From Brevibacterium atlanticum (GTDB taxonomy: Bacteria; Actinomycetota; Actinomycetes; Actinomycetales; Brevibacteriaceae), in assembly GCF_011617245.1 (NCBI RefSeq), contig NZ_CP050152.1:2098503-2162502 (forward strand): a DNA stretch of 64,000 nucleotides, given 5' to 3'. The notes under the pieces were generated by a model that worked only from the letters and a program-made list of their open reading frames with translations, did no database searches and had not been told where the DNA came from. Of the stretch, positions 35,260-44,173 are shown piece by piece. Each line of letters begins with the position of its first letter. The stretch's first letter is position 1. Made by a program: the position numbers and the translations under genes.

Positions 35260-36356
35260 CGTTCCTCCTCCGACTCTGTGCTGGTCGTGGATGCGGTGCT
35301 GGTCGGGTTTGCTGATCCGGCGGGGGCTGCCGTCCCGGACCCGGGTGGTGGGCCGCCGGGTCGGTCGGCGTCGCGCAGTCGTCTGCCGGCATCGCGCATC
35401 ACCCGGCGCAGCTTCTTGCCGTGGGCGGTGCGGGCGCCGATCGCCGCCTCGGTGACCTCGGAATCGGTCCAGGCACTGACGTCCTCCGGCGCGGCGGTCG
35501 CGGCTGCAGGACGTTTCTTCTTCTCCAGCGGGGCGACGCCGTCGGCCATCCGGCGGGCGATGATGAGGAACCCGGTGTGCGCGATCATCCGGTGGTCGGG
35601 ACGCACAGCCAAACCGTCGGCATGCCAGCCGCGGACCATGGCCTCCATCGATTCGGGTTCGGCGAATTTCTGCGAGGCGCGCAGGGCCTCGACGAAGCGG
35701 GAGAGCTGCGGGACGGTGGCGACATAGGCGATGACGATGCCGCCCGGGGCCAGGGCCTCGCTGACCGAGTCGAGGGTGTTCCAGGGGGTGAGCATGTCGA
35801 GCACGACCCGGTCGACCGAGCCGGGGCCGAAGGTCTGCGGCAGCGTGTCGGCGAGGTCACCGACCCTCACGGACCAGTTCTCCGGTTCGCCGTCGAAGAA
35901 GTCGGCGATATTTCCCTTCGCGATCGTGGCGAACTCCTCGCGGAGTTCGAACGAGTGGACGGAGCCGGTGGGGCCGACGGCCCGCAGCAGCGCCATCGAC
36001 AGAGCACCGGAGCCGACTCCGGCCTCGACGACGACGGCTCCGGGGAAGATGTCGCCGAGAGTGACGATGAGTCCGGAGTCCTTGGGGTAGACCACCGCGG
36101 CCCCGCGGGGCATCGAGAGCACGAAGTCCTCGTACCTGGGCCGGAAGACCTGGAAGTCCACTCCCCCGGTGTTCGAGACGATGATTCCCTCGGTCCGACC
36201 GATGATGTCGTCGTGGCTGATGAGCCCCTTGTTCGTGTGGAACGTCTCACCCTCGGCGAGCACGATGGTGTGCATACGCCCCTTCGGATCGGTGAGCTGG
36301 ACCTTCTCGCTCGCGGAGAGAACGCGCGGAGGCCGGGTATGGAGTGCCTGAGTCAT
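35256..36356 (-). CDS. trmI: tRNA (adenine-58-N1)-methyltransferase TrmI
   Basis: 366 residues. An N-terminal beta domain ([22 protein letters not shown]) precedes a Rossmann methyltransferase: SAM motif [22 protein letters not shown], motif [16 protein letters not shown] and the [14 protein letters not shown] region. The Pro/Ser/Thr-rich tail beyond residue 300 is an unstructured extension. It methylates A58 in the T-loop of tRNAs as a tetramer. Coupled to the proteasomal ATPase gene by a four-base overlap, as in other actinobacteria. Confidence 0.93.
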   Translation of the reverse strand: MTQALHTRPPRVLSASEKVQLTDPKGRMHTIVLAEGETFHTNKGLISHDDIIGRTEGIIVSNTGGVDFQVFRPRYEDFVLSMPRGAAVVYPKDSGLIVTLGDIFPGAVVVEAGVGSGALSMALLRAVGPTGSVHSFELREEFATIAKGNIADFFDGEPENWSVRVGDLADTLPQTFGPGSVDRVVLDMLTPWNTLDSVSEALAPGGIVIAYVATVPQLSRFVEALRASQKFAEPESMEAMVRGWHADGLAVRPDHRMIAHTGFLIIARRMADGVAPLEKKKRPAAATAAPEDVSAWTDSEVTEAAIGARTAHGKKLRRVMRDAGRRLRDADRPGGPPPGSGTAAPAGSANPTSTASTTSTESEEER

Positions 36357-36401
36357 GATGACACCACTCTACGCTGGTGAGGATTGCCTCACACAACCGG
36401 C

Positions 36402-37562
36402 TCAGGCGGCGAGCAGCTCGTCGAAGAACTCTTGGAGGTCGATGACCCCGACGAGGGTGTTGCCGTCCATGACCAGGCTGAACTGAGCCTTGGGACGGTG
36501 TGTCAGCGATTCGAGCAGATGCGGGGCGGTGATGTCCTTGGGCACGCCGATCCAGCCGGCCAACGGACGGGCCACCTCGCCGGCGGGAACGGCCTCGAGC
36601 GTCTCGGCGAGGCGGCCCGCGGCGGCATGCCTGTCGACGAGTCCATAGGGCAGGCCCTTCTGGTCGAGGACGACGATGAGGGTGCGTTCCTTCGCATTGC
36701 CGAGCGTGTTCGCATAGTCGAGGGTGTCGGCGAGGCCGGCGTCCCAGGTCGCTGCGATCGCCGGCTGGATGACCTGGGAGAGGTCGTAGGTCTCCATCTT
36801 CCGTGCCCGTTTGGCGTGGGTGGCGGCATCTCCGGCGGAGAACCACAGCATGATCGCGATGAGCGACATCCATGCCACCTGCAGCGGGTCCGGGCGCTCA
36901 CCTGCCAGCAGCGGGGTGACGACGGACCAGCCGATGAATCCGACTGCGATGATGCGTCCGACCCAGCTGGCGACGATCGTGCCGAGGTACTGGGAGCCGG
37001 TGATGCGCCACATGATCGCCTGCAGCGCCCAGCCGCCGTCGAGCGGGATGCCCGGCAGCAGGTTGATCGCCCCGAGTGCGACATTGGCGAAGGTGACCGC
37101 GATGAGCAGCAGCCACGGCACCGAGGTGGGGCTGGCCGCACTCAGCGCCCACCATCCCAAGAGGGCGAGGACGATGTTGACGATGGGGCCGACGATCGAG
37201 ATGACGAAGCTCGTGGTCGCGGCTTTGTCGCGCGGATTGTCGACCTGCGGTTCGAACCGGGTGAAGCCGCCCCAGATGTTGAGCTCGATGGCGGCGACCT
37301 TCTGCCCGTAGAACTGTCCGGCCACTCCGTGGGCGAGTTCGTGGAGGAACACAGAGGCGAAGAGGAGGACGGCGTAGGCGAAGGCGACGAACCAGGCTCC
37401 GACGCCCAGATCGGGGCGGACCTGGTTGAGCCAGGGAGTGAAGAGGATCGTGATGACGATGGCGGCGAGGAACCACGACCATGCCAGGATCACCGGGGCG
37501 CCGAGGACGGTGCCCAGGCGCAGACCCGAGGACGCACCGGGCTGGTGGTTTTTCGCGGCCAT
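36402..37562 (-). CDS. site-2-type membrane metalloprotease with CBS domains
   Basis: 386 residues from the ATG at 37562, ten bases after GGAGGAA. Six or so membrane helices carry the zinc motif FLHELAHGVAG and the second ligand motif INLLPGIPLDGGWAL (Asp). The C-terminal 130 residues form a CBS-domain pair (IQPAIAATWDAGLADTLDYA..., VPKDITAPHLLESLTHRPKAQFSLV..., LVGVIDLQEFFDELL). S2P enzymes cut transmembrane regulators; CBS domains suggest nucleotide sensing. Substrates are unknown. Confidence 0.9.
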   Translation of the reverse strand: MAAKNHQPGASSGLRLGTVLGAPVILAWSWFLAAIVITILFTPWLNQVRPDLGVGAWFVAFAYAVLLFASVFLHELAHGVAGQFYGQKVAAIELNIWGGFTRFEPQVDNPRDKAATTSFVISIVGPIVNIVLALLGWWALSAASPTSVPWLLLIAVTFANVALGAINLLPGIPLDGGWALQAIMWRITGSQYLGTIVASWVGRIIAVGFIGWSVVTPLLAGERPDPLQVAWMSLIAIMLWFSAGDAATHAKRARKMETYDLSQVIQPAIAATWDAGLADTLDYANTLGNAKERTLIVVLDQKGLPYGLVDRHAAAGRLAETLEAVPAGEVARPLAGWIGVPKDITAPHLLESLTHRPKAQFSLVMDGNTLVGVIDLQEFFDELLAA

Positions 37563-37678
37563 TGAAGGGATTCCTCCGGTCGAAGTCGTGGTCAGCAGGT
37601 CCACAGAGTGTCGGTTACTCAGCCTAACAGCGACGGCACCGTCGCCGCTGGTCGCCACGTCGTGTCGGTGCAGGTCGT

Positions 37679-37684
37679 TACAGT
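37679..37684 (+). promoter_or_regulatory. leaderless -10 element (TACAGT) of RecB-like nuclease gene
   Basis: TACAGT followed by GGTGAT and the ATG at 37691; no Shine-Dalgarno. Confidence 0.5.
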
Positions 37685-37690
37685 GGTGAT

Positions 37691-38500
37691 ATGGCCGAGC
37701 TCACCAGTCTCTCGCCCTCCCGGGCCAACGACTTCATCCAATGCCCTCTGAAGTTCCGCTTCCGCAGCATCGACAGACTGCCGGAGCCGCCCTCGCAGGC
37801 GGCTTTCCGAGGCACCGTGGTCCATGCGGTGCTCGAGAAGCTGTTCACGGCCCCCGCGGCCGACCGCACAGCTGAGCTCGCTCAGTCGATGCTCATGCCG
37901 GCCTGGGACGAACTGGTGGAGAAAGATCCCGAGGTACTCGAGATCTTCACTCACGAATCGGAGAAGGAGACGTTCTTCACATCAGCGCGTCGCCTCATCG
38001 ACTCCTATTTCGTGCTCGAATACCCCGAACACCTCGAACCGGACGAGACGGAGAAGTTCGTCCGCACCACGCTGGACAACGGGCTCGAGCTGCGCGGCTT
38101 CATCGACCGGGTCGATGTCGCTCCCGGCGGGCAGAAGCGCCTCGTCGACTACAAGACGGGCAAACAGCCGAAGCCCCAGTACGGACGGGAGGCGAAATTC
38201 CAGATGGGGTTCTACGCCCTCGTCGTCTATCGGCTCTCAGGAGAACTCGTCCACACGCTGCAGCTGATGTATCTGGGTTCGCGCAGCGTACTCAAATCGC
38301 ATCCGACGATGACCGAGATCGAGCAGACCGAGTTCGAGATCGACGCGATCTGGAAGGACATCACTGCCTCGGCCGAAGCCGATCGGTGGCGACCGAAGAA
38401 GTCTCCGCTGTGCAATTGGTGCACCTTCAAACCACTGTGCCCGGCCTGGGGCAACTCGGCCCCGCCGACCCCGGAGATCACGAAGATCGTCGGGGTCTGA
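37691..38500 (+). CDS. RecB-family/Cas4-like PD-(D/E)XK nuclease
   Basis: 269 residues. The nuclease core is GFIDRVDVAPGGQKRLVDYKTGKQ (Asp, Asp-x-Lys) with the upstream His in FRGTVVHAVLEKL. A Cys in FIQCPLKFRF near residue 18 and the C-terminal cluster CNWCTFKPLC make four cysteines, as in AddB/Cas4-type iron-sulfur nucleases. No CRISPR or helicase gene is adjacent, so a general repair role is more likely than CRISPR adaptation. Confidence 0.88.
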   Translation: MAELTSLSPSRANDFIQCPLKFRFRSIDRLPEPPSQAAFRGTVVHAVLEKLFTAPAADRTAELAQSMLMPAWDELVEKDPEVLEIFTHESEKETFFTSARRLIDSYFVLEYPEHLEPDETEKFVRTTLDNGLELRGFIDRVDVAPGGQKRLVDYKTGKQPKPQYGREAKFQMGFYALVVYRLSGELVHTLQLMYLGSRSVLKSHPTMTEIEQTEFEIDAIWKDITASAEADRWRPKKSPLCNWCTFKPLCPAWGNSAPPTPEITKIVGV

Positions 38501-38566
38501 ACCGACCGGCGGCTAGACCGACAGGCGTCTGCAGCAGCGCTCGGCCAGGCCGACGGGTTCCGCAGG

Positions 38567-39238
38567 CTAGGCCGACGGCTTGCGCAGGGCGCGCAGGTCT
38601 TCGACGCCTCTGCCGTCGAGGCCGTCCCACAGGATCCGACCCGGCTTGGGCTCGAGGTCGACGAGATGGGGCACACCCACGGCGATCGTCCCGGCCGCCT
38701 CGGCGCTGGCCAGACCCGGCTTCGAATCCTCGAGAGCCACACACTCAGCGGCATCGAACCCGAGCAGGGCCGCACCCTTGAGATAGGGCTCGGGATCGGG
38801 TTTGCCGGCAGACACCTCGTCACCGGCGATGAGTCCGGCAAAGCTGCCGGCGGGACAGCTCGCGATGACCGCCTCGGCCAGCGGCCGGTACGACATCGTC
38901 ACCATCACGCAGGGGATCCCCTCGGCCACGAGCTCGGCGAGGAGTTCGAGGGCACCGGGCCGGAACGGCACCGAGGTGCGGATCTGATCGATCACCGCAT
39001 CCATCAGCGTCGTCACGATCTCCTCGGCAGGCAGTTCGAGGCCGGCGTCCTGCATCATCCTCGCCGAGGTGATGAGCTCGTTGCCGACGAACTCGAGCCC
39101 CTGCTCGTCCGACCAGGGAATGCCGTGGGCGTTCATCAGTTCGGTCTCGGCCCTGATCCAGTACGGCTCCGTGTCGACCAGGGTTCCGTCCATGTCCCAG
39201 AGGACCGCGGCAGGGAAGGCTTCGGCAGAATTCGTCAT
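38567..39238 (-). CDS. HAD-family phosphatase (beta-phosphoglucomutase-like)
   Basis: 223 residues from the ATG at 39238. HAD motifs in order are WDMDGTLVDTEPYW, VTMSYRP (motif II is Thr), GDEVSAGKPDPEPYLKG (motif III Lys) and ALEDSKPGLASAEAAG (motif IV). The cap is inserted after motif I, as in subclass IA phosphatases. The substrate is likely a small phosphorylated metabolite and cannot be specified. Leaderless start supported by TACGCT six bases upstream. Confidence 0.88.
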   Translation of the reverse strand: MTNSAEAFPAAVLWDMDGTLVDTEPYWIRAETELMNAHGIPWSDEQGLEFVGNELITSARMMQDAGLELPAEEIVTTLMDAVIDQIRTSVPFRPGALELLAELVAEGIPCVMVTMSYRPLAEAVIASCPAGSFAGLIAGDEVSAGKPDPEPYLKGAALLGFDAAECVALEDSKPGLASAEAAGTIAVGVPHLVDLEPKPGRILWDGLDGRGVEDLRALRKPSA

Positions 39239-39244
39239 GGTGCC

Positions 39245-39250
39245 AGCGTA
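39245..39250 (-). promoter_or_regulatory. leaderless -10 element (TACGCT) of HAD gene
   Basis: Minus-strand TACGCT followed by GGCACC and the ATG at 39238. It overlaps the divergent PAC2 -10 by two bases. Confidence 0.55.
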
Positions 39251-39254
39251 GTCT
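39249..39254 (+). promoter_or_regulatory. leaderless -10 element (TAGTCT) of PAC2 gene
   Basis: TAGTCT followed by TGGACC and the ATG at 39261. The whole intergenic gap is only 22 bp. Confidence 0.6.
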
Positions 39255-39260
39255 TGGACC

Positions 39261-40091
39261 ATGAGCTTTCTTCCATCCGGGTCCGGGGCACTCGTCTTCA
39301 TCGCCTTCGAAGGTCAGGATGCCGACGCTTCGGAAGCGGCGAGTTCGCTGGCCAAGGATCTCATCGAGGTCTGGGACCTCAGCGACTCCGCGATCCTCGA
39401 CACCGACGGCTTCTACGAGTTCCGCTTCTCCGAACCCGAGATCATCCGCGACGAGGACGGGACGGCGACGATCGCGTGGCCCGGTGTCGCCGTGCATCGC
39501 GGCCACCTCGGCGAACTGCCGGTCACTGTCATCCACGGTCACGAACCGGGATTGAAGTGGCGGGAGTTCCTGTCCCTCGTCCTCGCTGAGGTCGGTGATG
39601 AGGATTCCGTCGTCCTCCTCGGCGGCCTGCATGCGGAGGTTCCGCACACCCGGCCACTGCCGGTCGTGGCCAACACCGAGGATCCCGGTCTGGCCGCGGA
39701 CCTCGACGTCGATGCCAACGGCTATGAAGGGCCGATCGGGATCCTCGGACTCCTCGGTGTGGCCTGTCAGTGGCGAGGCGTGCGGGCGATCAACCTGTGG
39801 GTCGGGGTGCCGGACTATCTGGCGGACTCCCCGTCTCCGAAGGCCGAGCTGGCTCTGGCCAAGGCCGTCGAGCGGTACACCGGTGTGGAGGTCGACATCC
39901 ATGTGCTCGAGGAGGAGAGCCGGGCGTGGGAACTCGGCGCCGATGAGCTCGTCTCCCTCAACCCGAATCTGGCTGAGCTCGTCAAGGGTCTCGAAGAGCT
40001 CAATGACTCCGCTGACCTGCCCGAGGCCAGCGGGGATGCAATCGCGGCCGAGTTCGAGCGCTATCTGCGCAAACGCGGTCGAGAGAAGTAG
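39261..40091 (+). CDS. PAC2-family protein
   Basis: 276 residues of the PAC2 family (proteasome assembly chaperone 2-like), with typical stretches LVFIAFEGQDADASEAASSLA, VTVIHGHEPGLKWREF, VVLLGGLHAEVPHTRPLPV and GPIGILGLLGVACQWRGVRAINLWVGVPDYL. Bacterial members are widespread in actinobacteria but their function is not defined. Proximity to the proteasome genes is suggestive only; mshC is its direct neighbour. Leaderless start. Confidence 0.85.
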   Translation: MSFLPSGSGALVFIAFEGQDADASEAASSLAKDLIEVWDLSDSAILDTDGFYEFRFSEPEIIRDEDGTATIAWPGVAVHRGHLGELPVTVIHGHEPGLKWREFLSLVLAEVGDEDSVVLLGGLHAEVPHTRPLPVVANTEDPGLAADLDVDANGYEGPIGILGLLGVACQWRGVRAINLWVGVPDYLADSPSPKAELALAKAVERYTGVEVDIHVLEEESRAWELGADELVSLNPNLAELVKGLEELNDSADLPEASGDAIAAEFERYLRKRGREK

Positions 40092-40112
40092 GGCGGGACT
40101 CCGCCGGAGCCT

Positions 40113-41372
40113 TCAGTCGAGCAGACGGATGCCGAGCAGCGCGTCCACGGCGTCGGCGACCCGATCGCCGCTGACGGCATCGGATTCGGCGCCTTCGGAA
40201 TCGGCGTAGTGGTCGGCCCACTCGTCGAGGATGCCCAGGGCCCGGGGGCTGTCGAGATCATCGGTCAGCGCCTCTCGGAGCAGACCGATGATGTGCCCAC
40301 GCAGACCCTCACGGCATTCGGATTCGCATTTCGCAGCGTGCCGCCATGCCTGCAGGCGGGCCTCGGCGACCTCGAGCTGTTCTTCGGAGAAGCTCCAGTC
40401 GGTGCGATAGTGATTGGCCAGGATCACGGTTCGGATGACCATGGGGTCGACTCCGCGTTCACGCAGCTCGGAGACGAGCACGAGGTTGCCCTTGGACTTG
40501 CTCATCTTCTCGCCGTCGAGACCGACCATGCCGGTGTGCATGTAGGTTCGGGCCATCGGCTTGTTCCGCCAGGCAGCGGCATGGGCTGCGCTCATCTCGT
40601 GGTGCGGGAAGATGAGGTCGTTTCCTCCGCCCTGCACGTCGAGGGGAAGACCCACGTATTCGTCGACGATGACGGTGCATTCGACGTGCCAGCCGGGACG
40701 GCCGCGTCCCAGCGTTCCACCGTCCCAGGACGGTTCGCCTTCGCGTTCGGCCCTCCACAGCAGCGGATCGATGGGGTTGTCCTTGCCCGGGGTGTCGGGG
40801 TCACCGCCGCGTTCTGCCGACAGCTCTGCCATGGTCTTCGCATCGTCGTGGCTGACGGTGCCGAAGGGCGGGGTGATCGGGGTCGAGACGCGGTAGTAGA
40901 CATCACCGTTCTCGAGTGTGTAGGCCGCGCCCTTGTCCACGAGGTCACGCACGGCCGCGGCGATCTCGTCGACGGATTCGACGACGCCGATGTAGTCGCG
41001 CGGCGGGATCACCCGCAGGGCTTCCATATCGTCGCGGAAGAGCTGGATCTGCGAGGAGGCGAGTTCGCGCCAGTCGACTCCGGTGGCATCGGCGCGTTCG
41101 AGGAGAGGGTCATCGACATCGGTCGTGTTCTGCACGTAGATGACATCGAGACCGGCATCACGCCAGACGCGGTTGAGCAGGTCGAATGCCACATAGGTGG
41201 CGGCATGGCCGAGATGCGTCGCATCATAGGGAGTGATGCCGCAGACGTAGAGGCGGGCCGTCTGATCCTTCCCGCGCAGACGGCGCGGGCTGCGGGTGCT
41301 CGTATCGAATACGGTCGGCACCTTGCCGGTGCTGGTCAGACGGGGCAGTTGAGGTTCGGGCCATGACTTCAC
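40113..41372 (-). CDS. mshC: mycothiol biosynthesis cysteine ligase MshC
   Basis: 419 residues from the GTG at 41372 (VKSWPEPQLPRL), which matches the MxSW start of MshC. Class I synthetase motifs are CGITPYDATHLGHAATYVAFDL (HIGH-like, with the zinc Cys) and KMSKSKGNLVLVSELR. ERADATGVDWRELA and HVECTVIVDEYVGLPLDVQGGGNDLIFPHHE distinguish it from CysS. It links cysteine to glucosaminyl-inositol with ATP, a step to mycothiol. TAGGCT seven bases before the GTG supports a leaderless start. Confidence 0.94.
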   Translation of the reverse strand: MKSWPEPQLPRLTSTGKVPTVFDTSTRSPRRLRGKDQTARLYVCGITPYDATHLGHAATYVAFDLLNRVWRDAGLDVIYVQNTTDVDDPLLERADATGVDWRELASSQIQLFRDDMEALRVIPPRDYIGVVESVDEIAAAVRDLVDKGAAYTLENGDVYYRVSTPITPPFGTVSHDDAKTMAELSAERGGDPDTPGKDNPIDPLLWRAEREGEPSWDGGTLGRGRPGWHVECTVIVDEYVGLPLDVQGGGNDLIFPHHEMSAAHAAAWRNKPMARTYMHTGMVGLDGEKMSKSKGNLVLVSELRERGVDPMVIRTVILANHYRTDWSFSEEQLEVAEARLQAWRHAAKCESECREGLRGHIIGLLREALTDDLDSPRALGILDEWADHYADSEGAESDAVSGDRVADAVDALLGIRLLD

Positions 41373-41379
41373 GGCACCC

Positions 41380-41385
41380 AGCCTA
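41380..41385 (-). promoter_or_regulatory. leaderless -10 element (TAGGCT) of mshC
   Basis: Minus-strand TAGGCT, seven bases (GGGTGCC), then the GTG at 41372. Confidence 0.55.
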
Positions 41386-41447
41386 ACCGAGTCACCGACG
41401 TTCGGCACTTCGGGTCCGACGTGAATCTCGTGACCCGATCCCGGCGC

Positions 41448-42263
41448 TCAGATCGGCGGCCAGGGGATGACGGTGCGGTCGTCGGGAGCTTCGGGGAAGA
41501 ACTCCGCTGTGAGAAGGGTCGCGGCGCGCTCGGACAAGGCCGCCAGTTCTGCCTCGGACAGGCAGTCGGCCAGCGCGGTGCGCAGCGGCTCGTCCATTGC
41601 CGCGACTGCTTCGAGGGCGTCGATCTCTTCGGCGTGGAAGGAGGCTCGGGAGAAGCCCCAGAGCACGGTGCGCAGCTTCTCCTCGGCATGGAAGGTCAGG
41701 CCGTTGTCGATGCCGAAGACGCCGATGTCAGTCGGAGCGATGCTCGGCAGGCAGCTGCCGGTGATGACATGTCCGGCCTTCCGGTCGGCGTTGTTGGCCA
41801 GCAGATCGAAGAAGGCGACGGCCCGCAGCCCCTCGGCCACGCTGTGTGAGAGCACGAGGTCACGGCCGTCCTCGGTGCGCAGGGCGAAGATCGGGGTGTG
41901 ATCGGCAGGGATGGCGCTCACCGCGCTCAGGGTCACGGCCTCCTCATCGTCGGAGGCTTCGACATACGCCTGCAGCGAACCGCGGCCGTCGGGCAGGTCA
42001 TCGCGCAGCACGGTCGGCGGAACCACGCCGAGGTCCAGCTGCGAGCTGAGACGGTAGGCCGCGACCTCTCTCAGGGCTAGACTGTGGGGCGGGAAGTCGT
42101 GCAGCGGACGTTCACCGGAGATGGGTTTGTACACGGCCCTGAAGGCGCGGCCGGAGTGTTCGACGACGAGCAGCCGAGTGTCGTTGCTGGCCCGTGGGAT
42201 CGACCCCATCTCGGTCCAGTCACCGGCTGTGAGTGCGTCGAGGAGAAGGCTGTGGTCCATCAC
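41448..42263 (-). CDS. SCO1664-family protein (PI3/4-kinase-like fold)
   Basis: 271 residues. RAVYKPISGERPLHDFP (candidate nucleotide Lys), FDLLANNADRKAGH (HRD-like Asp-Arg-Lys) and FGIDNGLTFH (DFG-like Asp) form the sequence pattern of the atypical PI3/4-kinase superfamily. The actinobacterial SCO1664 family is normally linked to DUF3090, mshC and a histidine phosphatase, as here. Target and function are unknown. It follows the DUF3090 gene by three bases and is almost certainly in its operon. Confidence 0.82.
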   Translation of the reverse strand: MMDHSLLLDALTAGDWTEMGSIPRASNDTRLLVVEHSGRAFRAVYKPISGERPLHDFPPHSLALREVAAYRLSSQLDLGVVPPTVLRDDLPDGRGSLQAYVEASDDEEAVTLSAVSAIPADHTPIFALRTEDGRDLVLSHSVAEGLRAVAFFDLLANNADRKAGHVITGSCLPSIAPTDIGVFGIDNGLTFHAEEKLRTVLWGFSRASFHAEEIDALEAVAAMDEPLRTALADCLSEAELAALSERAATLLTAEFFPEAPDDRTVIPWPPI

Positions 42264-42266
42264 GGT

Positions 42267-42830
42267 TCAGGCGCGTGGGATCCCGTTGGCTCGCGGGCAG
42301 AGGTGTCCGTCCGGTTCGAGCGGGAGCGAGCAGAACGGGCAGTCGCCGCGTCCTGCGCTGACGACCTGTTCGCCGCGGCGAGAGAACTCGCGCGCGGCCG
42401 CCGCGTCGAGGACCACGCGCAGCACCTCGCGTTCGACCTCGTCGTCATCCGGGTCCGCGGAGGTGCCCGCCCGAGCATCGGCCTCGGTGAGTTCGAAGCA
42501 TTCGATGACGAGTTCGTGTTTGACCGTGTCCCAGCCCAGGCTCATCGTGCCCACGCGGAACTCCGGTTCGATCGGCACATTCAGCCCGGCATTGTCGATG
42601 CGGTCATCGAGGGCCGTCTGCGGCACACGAGCGGCGGGGTCCTTGATCATCACCATGTCGAGCAGTTCGGTGACTCGGTCGGCGAGGATCTCCACCTGTT
42701 CCTTCTCCACGACCACGGTCGTCAGTGAGGTTCCCGACTTCGCCTGGAGGAGGAAGGTCCGTTCCCCCGGGAGTCCGATCGTGCCGACGACGAAACGATC
42801 CGGTGTGGGGTGGTCGTACAGAGCTGCCAT
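42267..42830 (-). CDS. DUF3090 family protein
   Basis: 187 residues, an actinobacterial DUF3090 protein. The N-terminal part (FVVGTIGLPGERTFLLQAKSGTSLTTVVVEKEQVEILADRVTELL) is beta-rich. The C-terminus has two CxxC-type pairs (GDCPFCSLPLEPDGHLCPRANG), a likely zinc site. Function is unknown. It heads a two-gene operon with the SCO1664-family gene. TAGGCT lies six bases before the ATG, indicating a leaderless transcript. Confidence 0.85.
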   Translation of the reverse strand: MAALYDHPTPDRFVVGTIGLPGERTFLLQAKSGTSLTTVVVEKEQVEILADRVTELLDMVMIKDPAARVPQTALDDRIDNAGLNVPIEPEFRVGTMSLGWDTVKHELVIECFELTEADARAGTSADPDDDEVEREVLRVVLDAAAAREFSRRGEQVVSAGRGDCPFCSLPLEPDGHLCPRANGIPRA

Positions 42831-42836
42831 GTCTTC

Positions 42837-42842
42837 AGCCTA
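42837..42842 (-). promoter_or_regulatory. leaderless -10 element (TAGGCT) of DUF3090 operon
   Basis: Minus-strand TAGGCT followed by GAAGAC and the ATG at 42830. Confidence 0.6.
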
Positions 42843-42875
42843 GTCCAAACCCTTACATGTGACTCCGGCCTGGGA

Positions 42876-42881
42876 TACATT
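42876..42881 (+). promoter_or_regulatory. leaderless -10 element (TACATT) of small acidic protein gene
   Basis: TACATT followed by TGAGTC and the ATG at 42888. Confidence 0.5.
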
Positions 42882-42887
42882 TGAGTC

Positions 42888-43148
42888 ATGAGCACTGATC
42901 CTCGTGAGGCCCTGGACGCATTCCTCGAAGCAGTGAGAGAGCACTACGCTGCATCCGCACACCGCACCGGAGACCAAGACCCCAGAGTCGAAGCGGCGTA
43001 TATGGCATTGGCCGACGCCTTCGAGATCTACGAAGATGCGATCTACACCGCATTCGACGAGGTGACGCCCTTCGAACTGTTCGACGACGTGGAGGACGCG
43101 AAGGACGATGACGACGAGTTCCCACTCGATGATGACGAGGACGACTGA
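42888..43148 (+). CDS. small acidic protein (often annotated primosomal-like)
   Basis: 86 residues. A helical N-terminal part (PREALDAFLEAVREHYAASAHRTGDQDPRVEAAYMALADAFEIYEDAIYTAFDEVTPFEL) is followed by an almost purely acidic tail of Asp/Glu. Similar small proteins occur across Micrococcales and are sometimes labelled primosomal, without evidence I know of. Function unknown. It is divergent from DUF3090 and appears to have its own leaderless promoter. Confidence 0.7.
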   Translation: MSTDPREALDAFLEAVREHYAASAHRTGDQDPRVEAAYMALADAFEIYEDAIYTAFDEVTPFELFDDVEDAKDDDDEFPLDDDEDD

Positions 43149-43205
43149 GCTCGATTCCTTGTGAGCAGATCCGTCCGGGGATCAGCCAGACAATCCGCCC
43201 GGGAA

Positions 43206-44105
43206 TCAGGAGATCTGCTCGAGCACCTCGGCGATCTCGTCGGCCAGGTCGACGTCGCTGCCGGTGATCTCGGCGAGCTGGGATGCGGTGCGTGGTGACA
43301 CCAGGGTGCAGGCCACGCCGCGATGGCGGTTGAAGGCCAACGCGATGTCCGTCGTCGACACACCGAGCGCCGAGGCGGCCCGACGCACCCCTGCGAGCAC
43401 CCGGTTCGATCCATCGTCGAGGTACTCCGTGACATAGTCGGCGAGTTCCCCTGCCAGCCGTGAGTCCTGCGGGGTCGCATTCCGGTATTTGTCCGTGAGC
43501 ACGCCGCGGCCCAGGCCGGCACCGGCGATGAGCCCCACCCCTGCGTAGTCGGCGGCGGGCACGAGATCGTCCTCGGCCTCCCGGTTGAGCAGCGAGTACT
43601 CGGCCACAGCGCACGAGATCGGGATCCCGGCTCCGCGCATCTCCGCGAGCTGCCAGCCGGTGTGGTGGGAGACTCCGACGTAGCGGATCTTTCCGAGCGT
43701 GAGCAGCGTGTCGATCGCCGAGGCGGTCTCCGCCCTGTCCACGTTCGCATCGAAGACGTCGAGGATGAGCACATCGAGGTGGTCTCGACCGATGCTGCGC
43801 AGCAGAGAGTCGACCTGGGACAGGATCCGTGCCCGTCCGAGGCCGACCTCGATGTGGTCCGTCTCACGCATGGACACGCCCGCACGGGCCATCATCAGCA
43901 TCTCTTCGGGAAGTCTCAGCTGGGCGATCACCTCAGCTGCGAAATGGTGCGCACTGGGCAGTTCGATGAGGTTCCCACCTGCATCGTTGTACTCATCGAC
44001 GAGGTGCTGGGCGGCTTGGGCGTCGACCCGGTGGCCCCATTCGAAGGTGCCGAGACCCACATCGCTGACGTCGAGTCCGGTCTGGCCGATGCGTTGGTGC
44101 TTCAT
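43206..44105 (-). CDS. aldo/keto reductase-like protein with altered tetrad
   Basis: 299 residues with the AKR barrel layout: IGQTGLDVSDVGLGTFEWG, SLLRSIGRDHLDVLILDVFD, IRYVGVSHHTGWQLAEM, AEYSLLNREAEDDLVPAADYAGVGLIAGAGLGRGVLTDKY. By hand alignment the Asp-Tyr-Lys-His tetrad reads Glu, His, Arg and Asp (LIELPSAHHF, MMARAG, LILDVF), so normal carbonyl reduction is doubtful. It is divergent from uppP, a linkage seen in other actinobacteria. NADPH-binding residues near the C-terminus were not verified. Confidence 0.75.
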   Translation of the reverse strand: MKHQRIGQTGLDVSDVGLGTFEWGHRVDAQAAQHLVDEYNDAGGNLIELPSAHHFAAEVIAQLRLPEEMLMMARAGVSMRETDHIEVGLGRARILSQVDSLLRSIGRDHLDVLILDVFDANVDRAETASAIDTLLTLGKIRYVGVSHHTGWQLAEMRGAGIPISCAVAEYSLLNREAEDDLVPAADYAGVGLIAGAGLGRGVLTDKYRNATPQDSRLAGELADYVTEYLDDGSNRVLAGVRRAASALGVSTTDIALAFNRHRGVACTLVSPRTASQLAEITGSDVDLADEIAEVLEQIS

Positions 44106-44173
44106 GCTTCTTGAGGTTACCCGATCTGCCGACTACCGTGGTTGCGTTCCCACCCACTTTCACAAGGAGTCGT

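Noticed and set aside
37691..38500. Cas4 of a CRISPR system
   Set aside because: The nuclease is Cas4/RecB-like with cysteines, but no repeats or other cas genes are present in the window.
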